Notes: a model not told the origin generated them from the sequence alone. DNA of 64,000 nucleotides from Algimonas ampicilliniresistens (GCF_030159955.1 NZ_BSNK01000002.1:558001-622000); one strand, 5' to 3'; counted from the stretch's first letter, positions 42,621 to 52,901 are shown. Made by a program: numbers and translations.

Positions 42621-43838
42621 ATGACCCTGACCCGACGTGAAAACATATCCCTCTTAGCCGCTGCGATGGGGGCTGTGGCAGTGTCGGCTTGCGCCTCGAC
42701 TGCCGACTCAAAGATCGTTCTGGACAAACCCGCGCCTCTGGGTGGTTTGGGGGTTATCGTTGTTCAGGATGGGCAGAGAGTTTTGGACCATGTGAGCGGT
42801 TTTGCCAGCGGTCTCGATGCGACCGAAAATCGCGCCAAGCGTCCTTTCTTGTCGAGCACGCCATTCCGGGCTGCCTCTATGTCGAAGGTCGTCGTGGTGA
42901 TGACAGCGCGCGCCATGGCCAAGGCGGGCCAGCTTGACATGGATGTCGATATTAGTGGGCCAATGGGCATGAGCTTGCGCCATCCCGACTATCCAAATGT
43001 CCCGGTGACGCTGCGACATATTCTATCTCACCGCTCAGGTATTTCTGACCCAGCCGTTTACTGGACGATGCCGGACGGCGATATCCGGGCGCTTTTATCG
43101 ACGGATATGTTCAAGGGCGGACGACCGGGCGACTGGTTTGAATATGCCAATGTCAATTATGGGATCGCTGCCACCGTCATGGAATCCTTGTCTGGAGAAC
43201 GCCTTGACCAGCTGACCCAAAATTATGTGTTAGGTCCACTCGGGCTTGATGCTGGGTTTAATTGGGCGGGTGTTAGCGACGCCAAACGCCGAAGCGGCGC
43301 GACGCTTTATCGCCAAGTGGACGGCGACATGAAAATCCAGACTGACGGCCCGGATATGCTCGAAGGGACAAACCCTGTTTTTTACGGGGATAATGCGGAT
43401 TTTGATATTAAGACCTATGAGCCCGGCAAGAATGGGACATTGCTGTCACCACAAGGCGGGTTGCGGGCCAGTCTCGACGACCTTCTTATTTTGGCTAAGG
43501 CGCTTGGAGATAATCCGGATTTGCACGAAGCAGACTGGATTTTTGACGGGCAAAACGGCGCGGCGGAAGACAGTCACTTTGTGAGTTTCGGACCGGGACT
43601 CTATGTCTACCCGCCGGAGTTGTCCCCCATTCCGGGGCAGTTAATGATCGGACATCACGGATCCGCTTATGGCCTGTATGGCGGGATGTGGCACTTGCCA
43701 CAGATGAATGCGCAGATTGTTCATGTGGTCACCGCTACGCCGGAGCCGCCCAAACCCTATCACGCGGGCCCTCCATCCATCGCGGCGGAAAGTCGCGAAT
43801 TACTGGATATGGCGATGGCGGCGCTGAACTTGTCGTAG
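42621..43838 (+). CDS. Beta-lactamase-fold serine hydrolase (lipoprotein)
   Basis: A 405-residue serine hydrolase of the class C beta-lactamase/DD-peptidase family. The N-terminus TRRENISLLAAAMGAVAVSA has a twin arginine before a hydrophobic stretch and a cysteine after it (VSAC), suggesting Tat export and lipidation. The active-site SxxK is SMSK (S86, K89) and the YxN motif is YAN in WFEYANVNYG. Near the C-terminus, HHGSAYGLYGG fits the third (HxG-like) motif. It may be an esterase, a D-amino-acid peptidase or a penicillin-binding hydrolase. It is tail to tail with the sulfotransferase gene. Confidence 0.85.
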   Translation: MTLTRRENISLLAAAMGAVAVSACASTADSKIVLDKPAPLGGLGVIVVQDGQRVLDHVSGFASGLDATENRAKRPFLSSTPFRAASMSKVVVVMTARAMAKAGQLDMDVDISGPMGMSLRHPDYPNVPVTLRHILSHRSGISDPAVYWTMPDGDIRALLSTDMFKGGRPGDWFEYANVNYGIAATVMESLSGERLDQLTQNYVLGPLGLDAGFNWAGVSDAKRRSGATLYRQVDGDMKIQTDGPDMLEGTNPVFYGDNADFDIKTYEPGKNGTLLSPQGGLRASLDDLLILAKALGDNPDLHEADWIFDGQNGAAEDSHFVSFGPGLYVYPPELSPIPGQLMIGHHGSAYGLYGGMWHLPQMNAQIVHVVTATPEPPKPYHAGPPSIAAESRELLDMAMAALNLS

Positions 43839-43839
43839 A

Positions 43840-45393
43840 TTATTGATCGGCGAGCGCGCCCAGCGCCGCCTTCAAACCGTCCAGCTTGCCGTCATATTTC
43901 TGCCAACGTCCGATGGAGCCAGAATAGAGGGGTTGTCTAACTTGCACGGAACTCGCCGTGTCAACGGCGGCGGCATTTTCGTGGAAGTTCAAGCAGGCAG
44001 GATCCCAATCAAGCTCACAAAAATCTAATAAGCGTCGGGTTTGCACCTCCTGATCGTGGATGATGTCTTCATAGCCGACTTCCATGAACCGGTCGTCCGG
44101 AAGGGTCTGCCGCCAATGTGACATCAAGCCATCAAATGCGCGGTAATAGGCGGCGGTGTCCTCCAGGTCGAAGGCGTAATCAAAGCGGCGGTCTTCAAGC
44201 GCAAATAATTGGCGATAATTTGACAGACAGGCATCCATCGCGTTCCGGCGAAGAGCGATAATGCGGGCATTCGGCAAAGCTTGATGGATCAGTCCCGTAT
44301 AGAGAAAATTCATCGGCGTCTTGTCGATAAGATAGGTCGCGTCTTCTGCTAGCCCCGCGATCTGCTGGGCATAAATATCACCCAGCTCTTGAAGGTCGGT
44401 CGATTGTGCTGATGAGAAGAACGGCTCAGCGTTTAAGCGGCTGATCTGGGTTTCACGTTCAACAAGTTGAGTGAAGAGATCCAGTTCGCCCGCCGAAGCG
44501 ACCTTGGCATGAGACGACACTATTCGGTCCACCAGCGTGGTTCCGGTCCGCGGCAGGCCAACAATGAAAATGGGCGTCACGTCATGTGCTTGTGATCGCT
44601 GTCGCGATTGGGCGGCGTGAGTGGCTGCGGCGAACATTTCTGTCATATTGTGCCGATTATAATTAATTCGTTTTTTGCGAGCCGCTTTCGCTTTTTCAAG
44701 CCAGTCAAGGCTCTCAGGGAAGCGCCCTAAATCTTCGAGTGTCTTGGCGATCGCATGACCGAGAAATAACCGACCGTCCGGATCTTGTCCGACCTTTGCG
44801 AATAGAGACTCCAGCTTAGTCAGATAATTATTATCAGAGGTTTGCGTTTCGAGTGAGGCCAGTGAAAACCAAGCCCGATAGAAATTAGGCTCTAGCGAGA
44901 CGGCTTTCTTATAGGCCGACTTCGCCGTTTTAACATCGCCTGTAAACTGGGCGCACGCTGCGTGATTGAAGTGGAAGACCGACCATTTGGGATTGAGACG
45001 CACGGCGCGCCTAAACAGAGGCAAGGCCAGCGCGTGATGTCCAGTGCGGCTGTAAACGGACCCGATCATATCCGCGACAAAGCCATCGTCAGTTTTGAAG
45101 GCTGCCGCTGTGTCAGCGCGCAGCTTTGCCTCGGATGTTCGCCCGAGTGCCATCAGCGCTTTAGCGTGAAAGGCCTGATAGCGTGCATTTTTTGGGGCGT
45201 GCTCAGACGCTTTGGCGTGGAACTCTAGCGCTTTTTCAAACTGTCCGTGATCAGAGGCGATGATCCCTATGAAGAAAAAAGCCAGCGGGTCTTTTTCATT
45301 TTTTCTCAACGCCTCAATCGCAAGATCATAGACGGCTTGATGCTTTTTCTGCGTCAAGAGCCGCATCGCCGTTTCGAAAGTCAATAAAGCCAT
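43840..45393 (-). CDS. TPR-repeat sulfotransferase
   Basis: A 517-residue protein. Residues 1-240 are TPR helices (ALEFHAKASEHAPKNARYQA, LFRRAVRLNPKWSVFHFNHA). The C-terminal half is a sulfotransferase_3-like domain. It starts with the 5'-PSB loop FIVGLPRTGTTLVDRI, followed by IDKTPMNFLYTGLIHQALPN and IIALRRNAMDACLSNYRQLF, the 3'-phosphate binding region. Proteins of this TPR-plus-sulfotransferase plan are common in alphaproteobacteria. They may sulfate a protein, sugar or lipid with PAPS. The partner is unknown, and the link to neighbouring hydrolases is unclear. Confidence 0.85.
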   Translation of the reverse strand: MALLTFETAMRLLTQKKHQAVYDLAIEALRKNEKDPLAFFFIGIIASDHGQFEKALEFHAKASEHAPKNARYQAFHAKALMALGRTSEAKLRADTAAAFKTDDGFVADMIGSVYSRTGHHALALPLFRRAVRLNPKWSVFHFNHAACAQFTGDVKTAKSAYKKAVSLEPNFYRAWFSLASLETQTSDNNYLTKLESLFAKVGQDPDGRLFLGHAIAKTLEDLGRFPESLDWLEKAKAARKKRINYNRHNMTEMFAAATHAAQSRQRSQAHDVTPIFIVGLPRTGTTLVDRIVSSHAKVASAGELDLFTQLVERETQISRLNAEPFFSSAQSTDLQELGDIYAQQIAGLAEDATYLIDKTPMNFLYTGLIHQALPNARIIALRRNAMDACLSNYRQLFALEDRRFDYAFDLEDTAAYYRAFDGLMSHWRQTLPDDRFMEVGYEDIIHDQEVQTRRLLDFCELDWDPACLNFHENAAAVDTASSVQVRQPLYSGSIGRWQKYDGKLDGLKAALGALADQ

Positions 45394-45576
45394 AGTGGGG
45401 CTTGCCTATAAGAGGGTTGCGGACCGAATTGTCTGTAACATGGTCAGACTGGCGAGCGTGTAAAGCCTAAAGGTGGCCGCGTGAGAACTCGACCGATTTG
45501 GAACGATCCGCAGTCGTAAAACAGCCATTCACAAGCCTCTGGAATTACCGTAACGAATCGCAAGGGGAGGCCGTCT

Positions 45577-47142
45577 ATGGCTGAGAGTTTCATGTTGTTT
45601 GATTGGGTTGTCATCGCAGCCTATGTCGTCCTTTTAGGTGCGATGGGGTGGGTCCTGTCTCGCCGCAAATCCGCAAACTCCCGCGACTATTTCTTAGGTG
45701 GGAACACGATGCCGTTCTGGGTCGTGGCCGTGTCCGTTTTGGCGACGTCTCAATCGGCCGCCACATTTCTCGGCGGTCCGGACCAAGGGTATCGCGGGGA
45801 CTTCACCTATTTGTCGACGAATATCGGAACGATCATTGCGGCGCTATTTGTTGCCCGGATCTTGATCCCGAAATTCTACGAAAACAAAGTCACGACCGTT
45901 TATGAACTGCTCGCGATCCGGTTTAGCCCGCAAGCCATGCGCGCGGCGGGCGGCATGTATCTAATCGGTCGGATATTTGCGAGCGGGTCGCGCTTGTTCT
46001 TGGCGGCGATCGCCGTGTCGATGATCCTGTTTTCCAACATTGATGCGAACAACATCATCATCTCGGCATTTTTGATGATGGCGTTGGGTTTTCTCATCAC
46101 CTTCCTCGGTGGGATCAACTCGGTCATTTGGAGCGACCTGATCCAATTCCTGATCTACACAGCCGCCGCTGTGGCCGTGCTCTATATTTTGCGGAGCGCG
46201 ATCCCGGCCGATATGGGGCAAATATTAGAAGGTTTGAAAAATGCGCCGGACGGTCAAAATAAGCTGGTCCTGTTTGACTTTAGTTTCGATTTTTCTCGAC
46301 CCTTTGCCATGATTTCAGTGGTCACAGGACTGACCTTGCTTGGCATTGCTAGCTTCGGGATGGATCAAGATATGACCCAGCGGGTCCTGACCTGTAAGTC
46401 AGCAAAGGATGGTGGGCGCGCCTTGTTGATTTCGGCGGTCGTCGCCATTCCGGTCATCTGGGTCTTCATTTCCATCGGCCAACTTCTGCACGTTTTTTAT
46501 GAACGCCCAGACTTAATGGGCGCGGATGTGCTGTCGGCAGAAAACCGGGAATTTAGCGGTGAGAAGATCACTATCTTCATGCATTACATTTTGAACGAAC
46601 TGCCGGCGGGTATGCGCGGTCTAGTGACTGTAGGGGTTGTCGCCGCCGCGATCTCGACGATCAATTCGGGCCTCAACTCAATGTCCTCCGTGATTGTCGA
46701 GGATTTCTACCGACCGTGGAAAGAATCCAAAGGGGCAACGACGGACAAGCAGTTTGTCCGGGCCGGGCAGGTCTTTATGGGTGTGGTCGGGATCGCTTTG
46801 TTTTTGATGGCGGTGTTATGTTTCTATTGGCAGCAATATTCAGACATGCCGCTTTTGGATTTCGCGCTCTCTGTGATGGTGTTTTCTTATTCGGGTCTGT
46901 TGGGTGTTTACTTTACCGTGCTGTTTACTCGGCGCGGCTCCACGCTCTCCGTTATTTTGGCGCTGGCGGCGGGATTCCTGATTACCCTGTTGCAACAGCC
47001 CTATATCGTGGACAGCCTTGGCTTGCCGGAAGCCTGGAAAGGGCTTGCCTTTACATGGAAGCTTTGCATCGGGACGGCGGTCGCTTTCCTCGTCTGTGTG
47101 TCGGGCAATAAAAACACATTAGCCGAAAGGGCGCTGGCATGA
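45577..47142 (+). CDS. Sodium:solute symporter (SSS family)
   Basis: A 521-residue protein with about 13-14 helices and the SSS fold. Typical features are SRDYFLGGNTMPFWVVAVSV, then ATFLGGPDQGY, and AAAISTINSGLNSMSSVIVE with the Na2-site serines. A strong AAGGGGAGG site lies 7 bp before the ATG. The gene overlaps the next serine-hydrolase gene by 4 bp. SSS members carry sugars, amino acids, sialic acid or other solutes with sodium. In this setting an amino sugar, muropeptide sugar or D-amino acid is plausible but unproven. Confidence 0.88.
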   Translation: MAESFMLFDWVVIAAYVVLLGAMGWVLSRRKSANSRDYFLGGNTMPFWVVAVSVLATSQSAATFLGGPDQGYRGDFTYLSTNIGTIIAALFVARILIPKFYENKVTTVYELLAIRFSPQAMRAAGGMYLIGRIFASGSRLFLAAIAVSMILFSNIDANNIIISAFLMMALGFLITFLGGINSVIWSDLIQFLIYTAAAVAVLYILRSAIPADMGQILEGLKNAPDGQNKLVLFDFSFDFSRPFAMISVVTGLTLLGIASFGMDQDMTQRVLTCKSAKDGGRALLISAVVAIPVIWVFISIGQLLHVFYERPDLMGADVLSAENREFSGEKITIFMHYILNELPAGMRGLVTVGVVAAAISTINSGLNSMSSVIVEDFYRPWKESKGATTDKQFVRAGQVFMGVVGIALFLMAVLCFYWQQYSDMPLLDFALSVMVFSYSGLLGVYFTVLFTRRGSTLSVILALAAGFLITLLQQPYIVDSLGLPEAWKGLAFTWKLCIGTAVAFLVCVSGNKNTLAERALA

Positions 47143-48770
47143 TGACCATACGCAATTTGATGACTGGCGGCGTGATGTCGGCGGTTCTGTCTGTCGGGAT
47201 GTTAGCGACTGCGACTGCGCAAACCCAGTCTGATGTCGCTCCAGCCGCTATTGAGACTGGCTCGGAAACCCAACTGACATCAGCAGACATTCAAGCGCTC
47301 GCGACGAAAGCCTTAGATCAGTTCGATACGCCGGGCATGGCGATCGGCATCGTACATAAGGGCGACGTCACATTTGCGGGCGGGTTTGGACATAGTAACA
47401 TCGATACGGAAGCACCCGTCACGAAAGATACGCTATTCCGGATTGCCTCGACGACGAAGGCTTTCACCTCGGCGGCGCTCGCCGTGTTGGTCGATGACGG
47501 CGTGCTGCATTGGGATGATAAGGTCATCGATTATCTGCCAGATTTTCGTATGTCCGACCCTTGGGTGACGCGGGAGTTCACCATCCGTGATCTGCTAACC
47601 CATCGCAGCGGCTTGGGGCTTGGGGCCGGGGATCTGATGCTATGGCCCGAACCGTCAGGATTTTCACGCGAAGAACTGATTCATAATTTACGATATTTGA
47701 AACCCGTCAGCAGTTTTCGCAGCCGCTACGCTTACGATAATTTGCTCTATATTGTGGCCGGCGAAGTCGCGGCTGCGGCGGCAGAAACGTCTTGGGAAAA
47801 CCTTGTCCAAACTCGCATTCTCGACCCTCTGAATATGGAGTGTCACGCAGGCGAGGTTCCAGCATCTAAGCAAAACCAAACAGCCGTTCCTTATGGGCTG
47901 ATTGACGAAGAGATCGCGGAAATTACGCGTAACCGGATTGAGAACGCATCCAATGTATCTGCGGCGGCAGGGGGATTAGTTTGCAATGCTGACGGCATGA
48001 CCAAGTGGATGCTGACCCAGCTTTCCGGCGGTTTGGGGCCGAACGGCGTGCAGGTTTTCAGTGAAAAACAACGCGATGAAATGTGGAAGTCCCAAACCAT
48101 CCTGCGCGTCGGGCAATCCGAGCGGGAAATGGATGGCACGCATTTCAAGACCTACGCGCTGGGGTGGCGCAAGGAAGACATGCACGGCTATGAGGTCGTG
48201 TCGCATACCGGGACGTTGTCCGGCTATCAGGCTTTTGTCGGTCTTGTTCCTGAATTGGACCTAGGGGTCGTGATCCTCAATAATGGCTCCAATTCTGGGG
48301 CTCGATCATCCATCATGCAGACGGTTCTGAAGTCGCATATGGGTCAGCCCGACATGGATTGGGTGCAGTATTATGCGGATGCGCAGGCAGAATGGGCCGC
48401 GCGACAGGATGATGCGCCCGAAGCGAGTAATGATAATTACCAAGGCTCAGGCACAGTGACGCTGCCGATTGCAGACTATGCGGGCCTTTATGAAGACCCA
48501 TGGTTCGGCAAAGTCGATATTGCGAAGGTTGGCGACATGCTTCGTTTTCAGTCGCACAAGATGGTCAAAATGGTCGGGACGCTGACCCCGTTTGATCTCA
48601 ACACTTTCGTCATCGAATGGGATGACCCAGAGTTCAGAGCGGACGCCTATATGCGGTTCGACATGGGTTTTGACGGCGAAATATCAGGGGCGACTGTGGC
48701 CCATGTCGAGCCAGACGGCGATTGGAGTTTCAATTTTCAGGATCTGGCCTTTATCCGCGTCGACAATTAG
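47139..48770 (+). CDS. Beta-lactamase-fold serine hydrolase with C-terminal extension
   Basis: A 543-residue secreted serine hydrolase. A signal peptide ends near MLATATAQTQ. The SxxK is STTK (S104, K107, in RIASTTKAFTS). The YxN-like motif is YDN (SRYAYDNLLY), and HTGTLSGYQAFVG is the third motif. The 140-residue C-terminal region (ADYAGLYEDPWFGKVDIAKV) resembles the DUF3471/Pab87-type domain of D-amino-acid-specific peptidases. It is coupled to the SSS symporter (ATGA) and convergent, by 4 bp, with the D-aminoacylase gene. Hydrolysis of D-amino-acid peptides from cell wall is a reasonable guess. Confidence 0.87.
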   Translation: MMTIRNLMTGGVMSAVLSVGMLATATAQTQSDVAPAAIETGSETQLTSADIQALATKALDQFDTPGMAIGIVHKGDVTFAGGFGHSNIDTEAPVTKDTLFRIASTTKAFTSAALAVLVDDGVLHWDDKVIDYLPDFRMSDPWVTREFTIRDLLTHRSGLGLGAGDLMLWPEPSGFSREELIHNLRYLKPVSSFRSRYAYDNLLYIVAGEVAAAAAETSWENLVQTRILDPLNMECHAGEVPASKQNQTAVPYGLIDEEIAEITRNRIENASNVSAAAGGLVCNADGMTKWMLTQLSGGLGPNGVQVFSEKQRDEMWKSQTILRVGQSEREMDGTHFKTYALGWRKEDMHGYEVVSHTGTLSGYQAFVGLVPELDLGVVILNNGSNSGARSSIMQTVLKSHMGQPDMDWVQYYADAQAEWAARQDDAPEASNDNYQGSGTVTLPIADYAGLYEDPWFGKVDIAKVGDMLRFQSHKMVKMVGTLTPFDLNTFVIEWDDPEFRADAYMRFDMGFDGEISGATVAHVEPDGDWSFNFQDLAFIRVDN

Positions 48771-50317
48771 TCGCCGTCGGTTTTCCGCAAAGTTTTCCCA
48801 AAGACAGGCGCGCCGGACACAGCCATAATATCGGTCGGCTGGCCATTGACGATGACAGCGTCAAAGCCTGTGGGCTGCGCCATGATGTCGGACCATCCCG
48901 TATTCGCTTTGATATTGGTGGGATCAAAAACGAGAATATCGGCGGCGAGGCCAGGCTTTAAGAGCCCGCGCGTTTGTATTGAAAAGGTCTGCGCCGTCAG
49001 GCCCGACATTTTATGGATGGCTTGCTCAATCGATAAGCTCTCATCCCGAACCACATAGTCTTCGATGATTTTGGGGAAAGATCCGAAGGAGCGCGGATGG
49101 CGCATGGTCGGGCTGCCGTCCGATGAAATGGAGACGTTGGGATCGGTGACAAAGGCGTCTTGAGTGTCTTTGGTCATGATGAAGTGGGCCGTCGACGGTC
49201 CGCTATGGCCAAAATTAATAATCTGCTGTTCAGGGGTTACATCGTTGATCGCGGCGATCTCTCCCAATGTTTTTCCGGCATATTCGCCTTTTGAAATCAA
49301 GATGGCATCCGGGCCGTTCCGGCGTTCGATCTTGGCTTGCAAGAACGCTTCCAGTTCATTGCGGCGGTTTACGACGGCGTCATCAAACTCAGTTTTTCGC
49401 TTGGCCCATTCAGGGTAGAGGTAAATCAGGCTGCCATAGCTGGCCAGGTAGGGATAAACATCGGCGGTCACCGTCATGCCATCATCGCGGGCGGCTTGGA
49501 TTTGTGCCAGTACCGCATCGCCCTGCGCGCGCGTTTTGCCGTAAACCACTTTGATATGCGTGATGTTGACTCGCGCATATTGGCCTTGCTGAATGACTTC
49601 AGCGACGGATTGCTCGATCTTATCATCGTCTTCATTGCGAATATGACTCGAGATCAGACCGTCCTGAGCGCCGACGATTTTCGCCAGACCGTTCAGCTCA
49701 GCTGTGTCTGCATATCGTCCTGGCAAATATTCAAGTCCGGTGCTGAGGCCGTATGCGCCCTGTTGCAGACCTTGCAATAAAAGCGTTTCCATCGCCTCCT
49801 GTTCGCCAGGTGTCAGCGTGTCTTTTTCCCCGCCACCGGATTGCGCGCGTAAGGTCCCGTGGCCGATGAGGGCTGCGACATTGGGGCCAGAGCCTTTGGC
49901 CTCAACCGCGTCCAACCAATCTTGGATTGTTTGACCGTTTCCGGGACTAACGCCGTCCTGCCCTAAAATGACTGTCGTCACGCCTTGTCGAAGAAAGCTT
50001 TTCAGTGCGTCATTATTGTCCGCCAATGGGTTGCCGTGCGCATGGGCATCAATGAAGCCGGGCGTTACGATTTTACCAGACGCGTCGATAGTTTGGCGGG
50101 CGTCTATGCTGTCCGGATCCGTGTCGCCGATGTAAGCGATCGTGTCTCCCGCGACCAAAACGTCCGCTACAAAACTCGCTTCGCCGCTACCATCCACAAT
50201 TGTTCCGCCGTGAATATAGAGGTCGTAAATTGGCAGTCCTTCAGGTGCAGCACTCTGTTGCGAGCAGGCACAGAGTAAGGTCGCAAACCCTGCCGCCACA
50301 GAATGACGGATTGCCAT
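48767..50317 (-). CDS. N-acyl-D-amino-acid deacylase (D-aminoacylase) lipoprotein
   Basis: A 516-residue amidohydrolase. A lipoprotein signal is visible (AAGFATLLCACSQQS). Metal-binding and family motifs include GGTIVDGSGEASFVADVLVA, TPGFIDAHAHGNPLADN, HIRNEDD and NITHIKVVYG, and ISSDGSPTMRHPRSFGSFPK, the late signature of D-aminoacylases. These zinc enzymes remove acyl groups from N-acyl-D-amino acids such as N-acyl-D-Glu. Its start overlaps the NlpC/P60 stop (TAATG), making it the last gene of a four-gene leftward operon for stem-peptide processing (inference). Confidence 0.88.
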   Translation of the reverse strand: MAIRHSVAAGFATLLCACSQQSAAPEGLPIYDLYIHGGTIVDGSGEASFVADVLVAGDTIAYIGDTDPDSIDARQTIDASGKIVTPGFIDAHAHGNPLADNNDALKSFLRQGVTTVILGQDGVSPGNGQTIQDWLDAVEAKGSGPNVAALIGHGTLRAQSGGGEKDTLTPGEQEAMETLLLQGLQQGAYGLSTGLEYLPGRYADTAELNGLAKIVGAQDGLISSHIRNEDDDKIEQSVAEVIQQGQYARVNITHIKVVYGKTRAQGDAVLAQIQAARDDGMTVTADVYPYLASYGSLIYLYPEWAKRKTEFDDAVVNRRNELEAFLQAKIERRNGPDAILISKGEYAGKTLGEIAAINDVTPEQQIINFGHSGPSTAHFIMTKDTQDAFVTDPNVSISSDGSPTMRHPRSFGSFPKIIEDYVVRDESLSIEQAIHKMSGLTAQTFSIQTRGLLKPGLAADILVFDPTNIKANTGWSDIMAQPTGFDAVIVNGQPTDIMAVSGAPVFGKTLRKTDGD

Positions 50318-51741
50318 TATCGGACCGTCTTGATCGACAGAATACGGTCGACGTAAGATTCGGTCGAATTGAATTCTAACGGCAAGATCGGCGTGATGGA
50401 GACACCGTTCAGCGTACCGGAATAGAGTGTGCCATCAGGCAGTTTATAGCGCATGCCGTGGACGTCATGGATCGCAAACGGCTGTCCATCTGACTGGCCC
50501 AGCACCATTAAGACATGCCCCGGAATATAGACGAGATCACCGGGCGACGCTTGTTTTAGCCGTTCGATTTTGGCCGCTTGGTCTTCATTCTTTTTATAGC
50601 GGTCATTGATGCCGATATCTCCGTCGCGTTGGTCGCCAGAATTTCTCGGCATGACGATGCCAAAGGTGCGGTAGACTTCAGACACAAACCCCGTGCAGTC
50701 CCGACCATGATAGCGGTGTCCCCAACCATAACGTTCGCCGAGGAACTTAAAGGCTTGCTTGATGATGTTGCTCTGCGTGTAGGGCAAATATCCGACGTGG
50801 ACGTCGGCCTTCCGCTGGATCAGCGCATGTTTAAAATCGAGCGCTCCGGCGGCGTCCCGAACCGGCAATAGGACCATGTGGTTCAGATATGGGTTCTGGC
50901 CGTAGAGATTGGTGCTGAGTGCGTCCGGGCGAGAGAGCGGCACGCGAACCCCCATATCTAAAGACAGTTCTGAGACCGCCGGGACTTCGGGATTAAAAAC
51001 CGTCGACACTTTGTCCCCGGTGATCAACAGGAAGTTGTCAGCGTCGACATAGTCAAAGACACTCTCACGCGGGCCGATGGCGAGATCCGATAAGGGTGCC
51101 CAAGCGGTGTAATTATAAGATTGAATTAGGGCCCATTTCCCGTCCGCACTCTCATGCAAAACGGCGACAGCATCGCCAGGGAAAAGCGTGGATTCCTGAA
51201 ACCGCTCAATATCTCTGTCTGTTGCGTCGTGGCTAAACAGAAGATCATCGGTCGGGTATGTGCGAATGGATGTGCGCTTGACGGCTAAGGCAAAGCGCAC
51301 AGGGTTGTCGGCCGTAATCCCGTCCAAATTGAGCGACGCCTCATAGCGAGCGAAATCGGACTCTGTGACTGTTGTGCCGTCTGTGTAGATGCGGGGGTAG
51401 CCCGGTATTTTGCTGATCGATCGTATGTGGCTGAGGAGGTCTTCCCGGTTGAGCGTGTCGGACATCGCCCGAACGTCATTGAGCGTATCATCGGCTGCAA
51501 TGTTCTGCGCGTTGAAGGTCTCAATCTGAGCCGCCGTCAGGATAATTTGGTCGGCGTCCGGCTTGATCCAATAGGCGGGTGACAGATGTTTTTCTTTCAC
51601 GTCGATAACGTCCGACACAAAACTATCCTCAAAACTAAACCCGTTCTCTGCGGGTGCTGAAGGGGTGGTGGTGCAGCTAATGCAGCTCAGAGCTGCGACA
51701 GTATAAATGAGGCCGAGTGAGGTTTTCATTGAGGGGCTCAC
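50317..51741 (-). CDS. SH3-NlpC/P60 peptidase lipoprotein (YkfC-like)
   Basis: A 474-residue protein with lipoprotein-type signal (GLIYTVAALSCISCTT). The start may be the GTG at 51741, which overlaps the DUF819 stop, or the ATG at 51729. N-terminal stabilising and SH3-like segments (TSIRTYPTDDLLF, LHESADGKWALIQSYNYTAW) precede the catalytic domain. That domain has RYGWGHRYHGRDCTGFVSEV with the catalytic Cys, and PGHVLMVLG with the His. This architecture is that of gamma-D-glutamyl-diamino-acid endopeptidases such as YkfC, which cut released muropeptides. It sits between the transporter and D-aminoacylase genes. Confidence 0.88.
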   Translation of the reverse strand: MSPSMKTSLGLIYTVAALSCISCTTTPSAPAENGFSFEDSFVSDVIDVKEKHLSPAYWIKPDADQIILTAAQIETFNAQNIAADDTLNDVRAMSDTLNREDLLSHIRSISKIPGYPRIYTDGTTVTESDFARYEASLNLDGITADNPVRFALAVKRTSIRTYPTDDLLFSHDATDRDIERFQESTLFPGDAVAVLHESADGKWALIQSYNYTAWAPLSDLAIGPRESVFDYVDADNFLLITGDKVSTVFNPEVPAVSELSLDMGVRVPLSRPDALSTNLYGQNPYLNHMVLLPVRDAAGALDFKHALIQRKADVHVGYLPYTQSNIIKQAFKFLGERYGWGHRYHGRDCTGFVSEVYRTFGIVMPRNSGDQRDGDIGINDRYKKNEDQAAKIERLKQASPGDLVYIPGHVLMVLGQSDGQPFAIHDVHGMRYKLPDGTLYSGTLNGVSITPILPLEFNSTESYVDRILSIKTVR

Positions 51742-52901
51742 AGTAAGGAGGACAGAATTTTACCAACCAAAAGACCGCCGCCCGTGCCGATAATATAACC
51801 GAGCATGGCCATGAGAACCCCAATCGGAATGAGCGCGCGAGAGTAAGCGGCCGCCAAAATAGGCGCAGAGGCGACACCGCCAATATTGGCGAGCGAGGCG
51901 ACGCCGCATGAGAACAAATCTAAGCGGAAGAGTTTGGCCGCAATCACCATGATCAGGCCGTGAATACCAAGAATGATAAAGCCGGCAGCGATGAACAAAG
52001 GGGCTTGGGTGAGTTCGGCAAAATTGGCCCGCGATGCGATTAACGCAACGATGCCGTAAAGCAGAACGTTGCCGAGCTCGCTCGATCCCGCCACGCCGCC
52101 GAGGCGCGTCATCGCGCCGATGACGCCCATGACTGTCACAATCAAAACCGTCCACGTCGTTGCGGAGAAGAAGTCTGAGACAGGCAGGAATCCAGCCAGA
52201 TATTGCGCCAAGGCGGCGGCAGCGAGGCCAGCACCGATAAGGAAAGTCAGTGAGGCCGTATCGATTTTGGCGTCTGGGTTTTTCGCATTGGCTTCGATCT
52301 TGGCGCTGACTTCATCGATCAGCGCGGTGTTGCTCTTCGTCCACGCATTAAATTTCGGCGCGAGCGGCACAAAGGCGAGCAGCAACATCACCCAGATGGC
52401 GTAATCGATGGAGTCCATCAATAGGGTGTAACCCATACTGGAGTCGGGAATGCTGAGCGCCCCTTGCACGGCAACCATATTGCCTGTGCCGCCCATCCAA
52501 CTACCGCTTAGCGCGGCAAAGGTCATCCAGGCCGTGTCTGGGAGCCAGGATTTCATAATCAAAAAAGTCACAACGAAGCCAATGCCGATGCTGACGCTGG
52601 CCGTCACAAAAGCCAGGATCATCTTAGGGCCAAGCGCGGCGATTTGGCGAATGTCACCCTTTAGCAAGAGCAGGAAAATCATTGAGGGGAGCAGATTGCC
52701 CTTCACCGCGCTGTAGGTCGAATTGATGCTATCCGTCTTCGTCCAGAGACCAAAGGTAGAGAGCAGCATGATCGCAAAATACAGGATCACAATACCCGGA
52801 ATGATTTTGAAAACCCGGTATTTTTCACGGCCCTCCAAAGCCGCAATCGTGCCGCTGATCAGAAACAAGATAGCAATGTAGCTAAAGCCGGTTGTGATCA
52901 T
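51738..52901 (-). CDS. DUF819-family membrane protein
   Basis: A 387-residue polytopic protein with about 10-11 helices. The segment MTFAALSGSWMGGTGNMVAV followed by GALSIPDSSMGYTLLMDS matches DUF819 (YjcL-like) proteins, as does GVASLANIGGVASAPILAAA near the end. A central charged loop (WTKSNTALIDEVSAKIEANA) separates the two halves, as in inverted-repeat carriers. The biochemical role of the family is not settled to my knowledge. It is co-transcribed with amidase, NlpC/P60 peptidase and D-aminoacylase genes, so import of a cell-wall peptide or amino acid is the best inference. Confidence 0.85.
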   Translation of the reverse strand: MITTGFSYIAILFLISGTIAALEGREKYRVFKIIPGIVILYFAIMLLSTFGLWTKTDSINSTYSAVKGNLLPSMIFLLLLKGDIRQIAALGPKMILAFVTASVSIGIGFVVTFLIMKSWLPDTAWMTFAALSGSWMGGTGNMVAVQGALSIPDSSMGYTLLMDSIDYAIWVMLLLAFVPLAPKFNAWTKSNTALIDEVSAKIEANAKNPDAKIDTASLTFLIGAGLAAAALAQYLAGFLPVSDFFSATTWTVLIVTVMGVIGAMTRLGGVAGSSELGNVLLYGIVALIASRANFAELTQAPLFIAAGFIILGIHGLIMVIAAKLFRLDLFSCGVASLANIGGVASAPILAAAYSRALIPIGVLMAMLGYIIGTGGGLLVGKILSSLL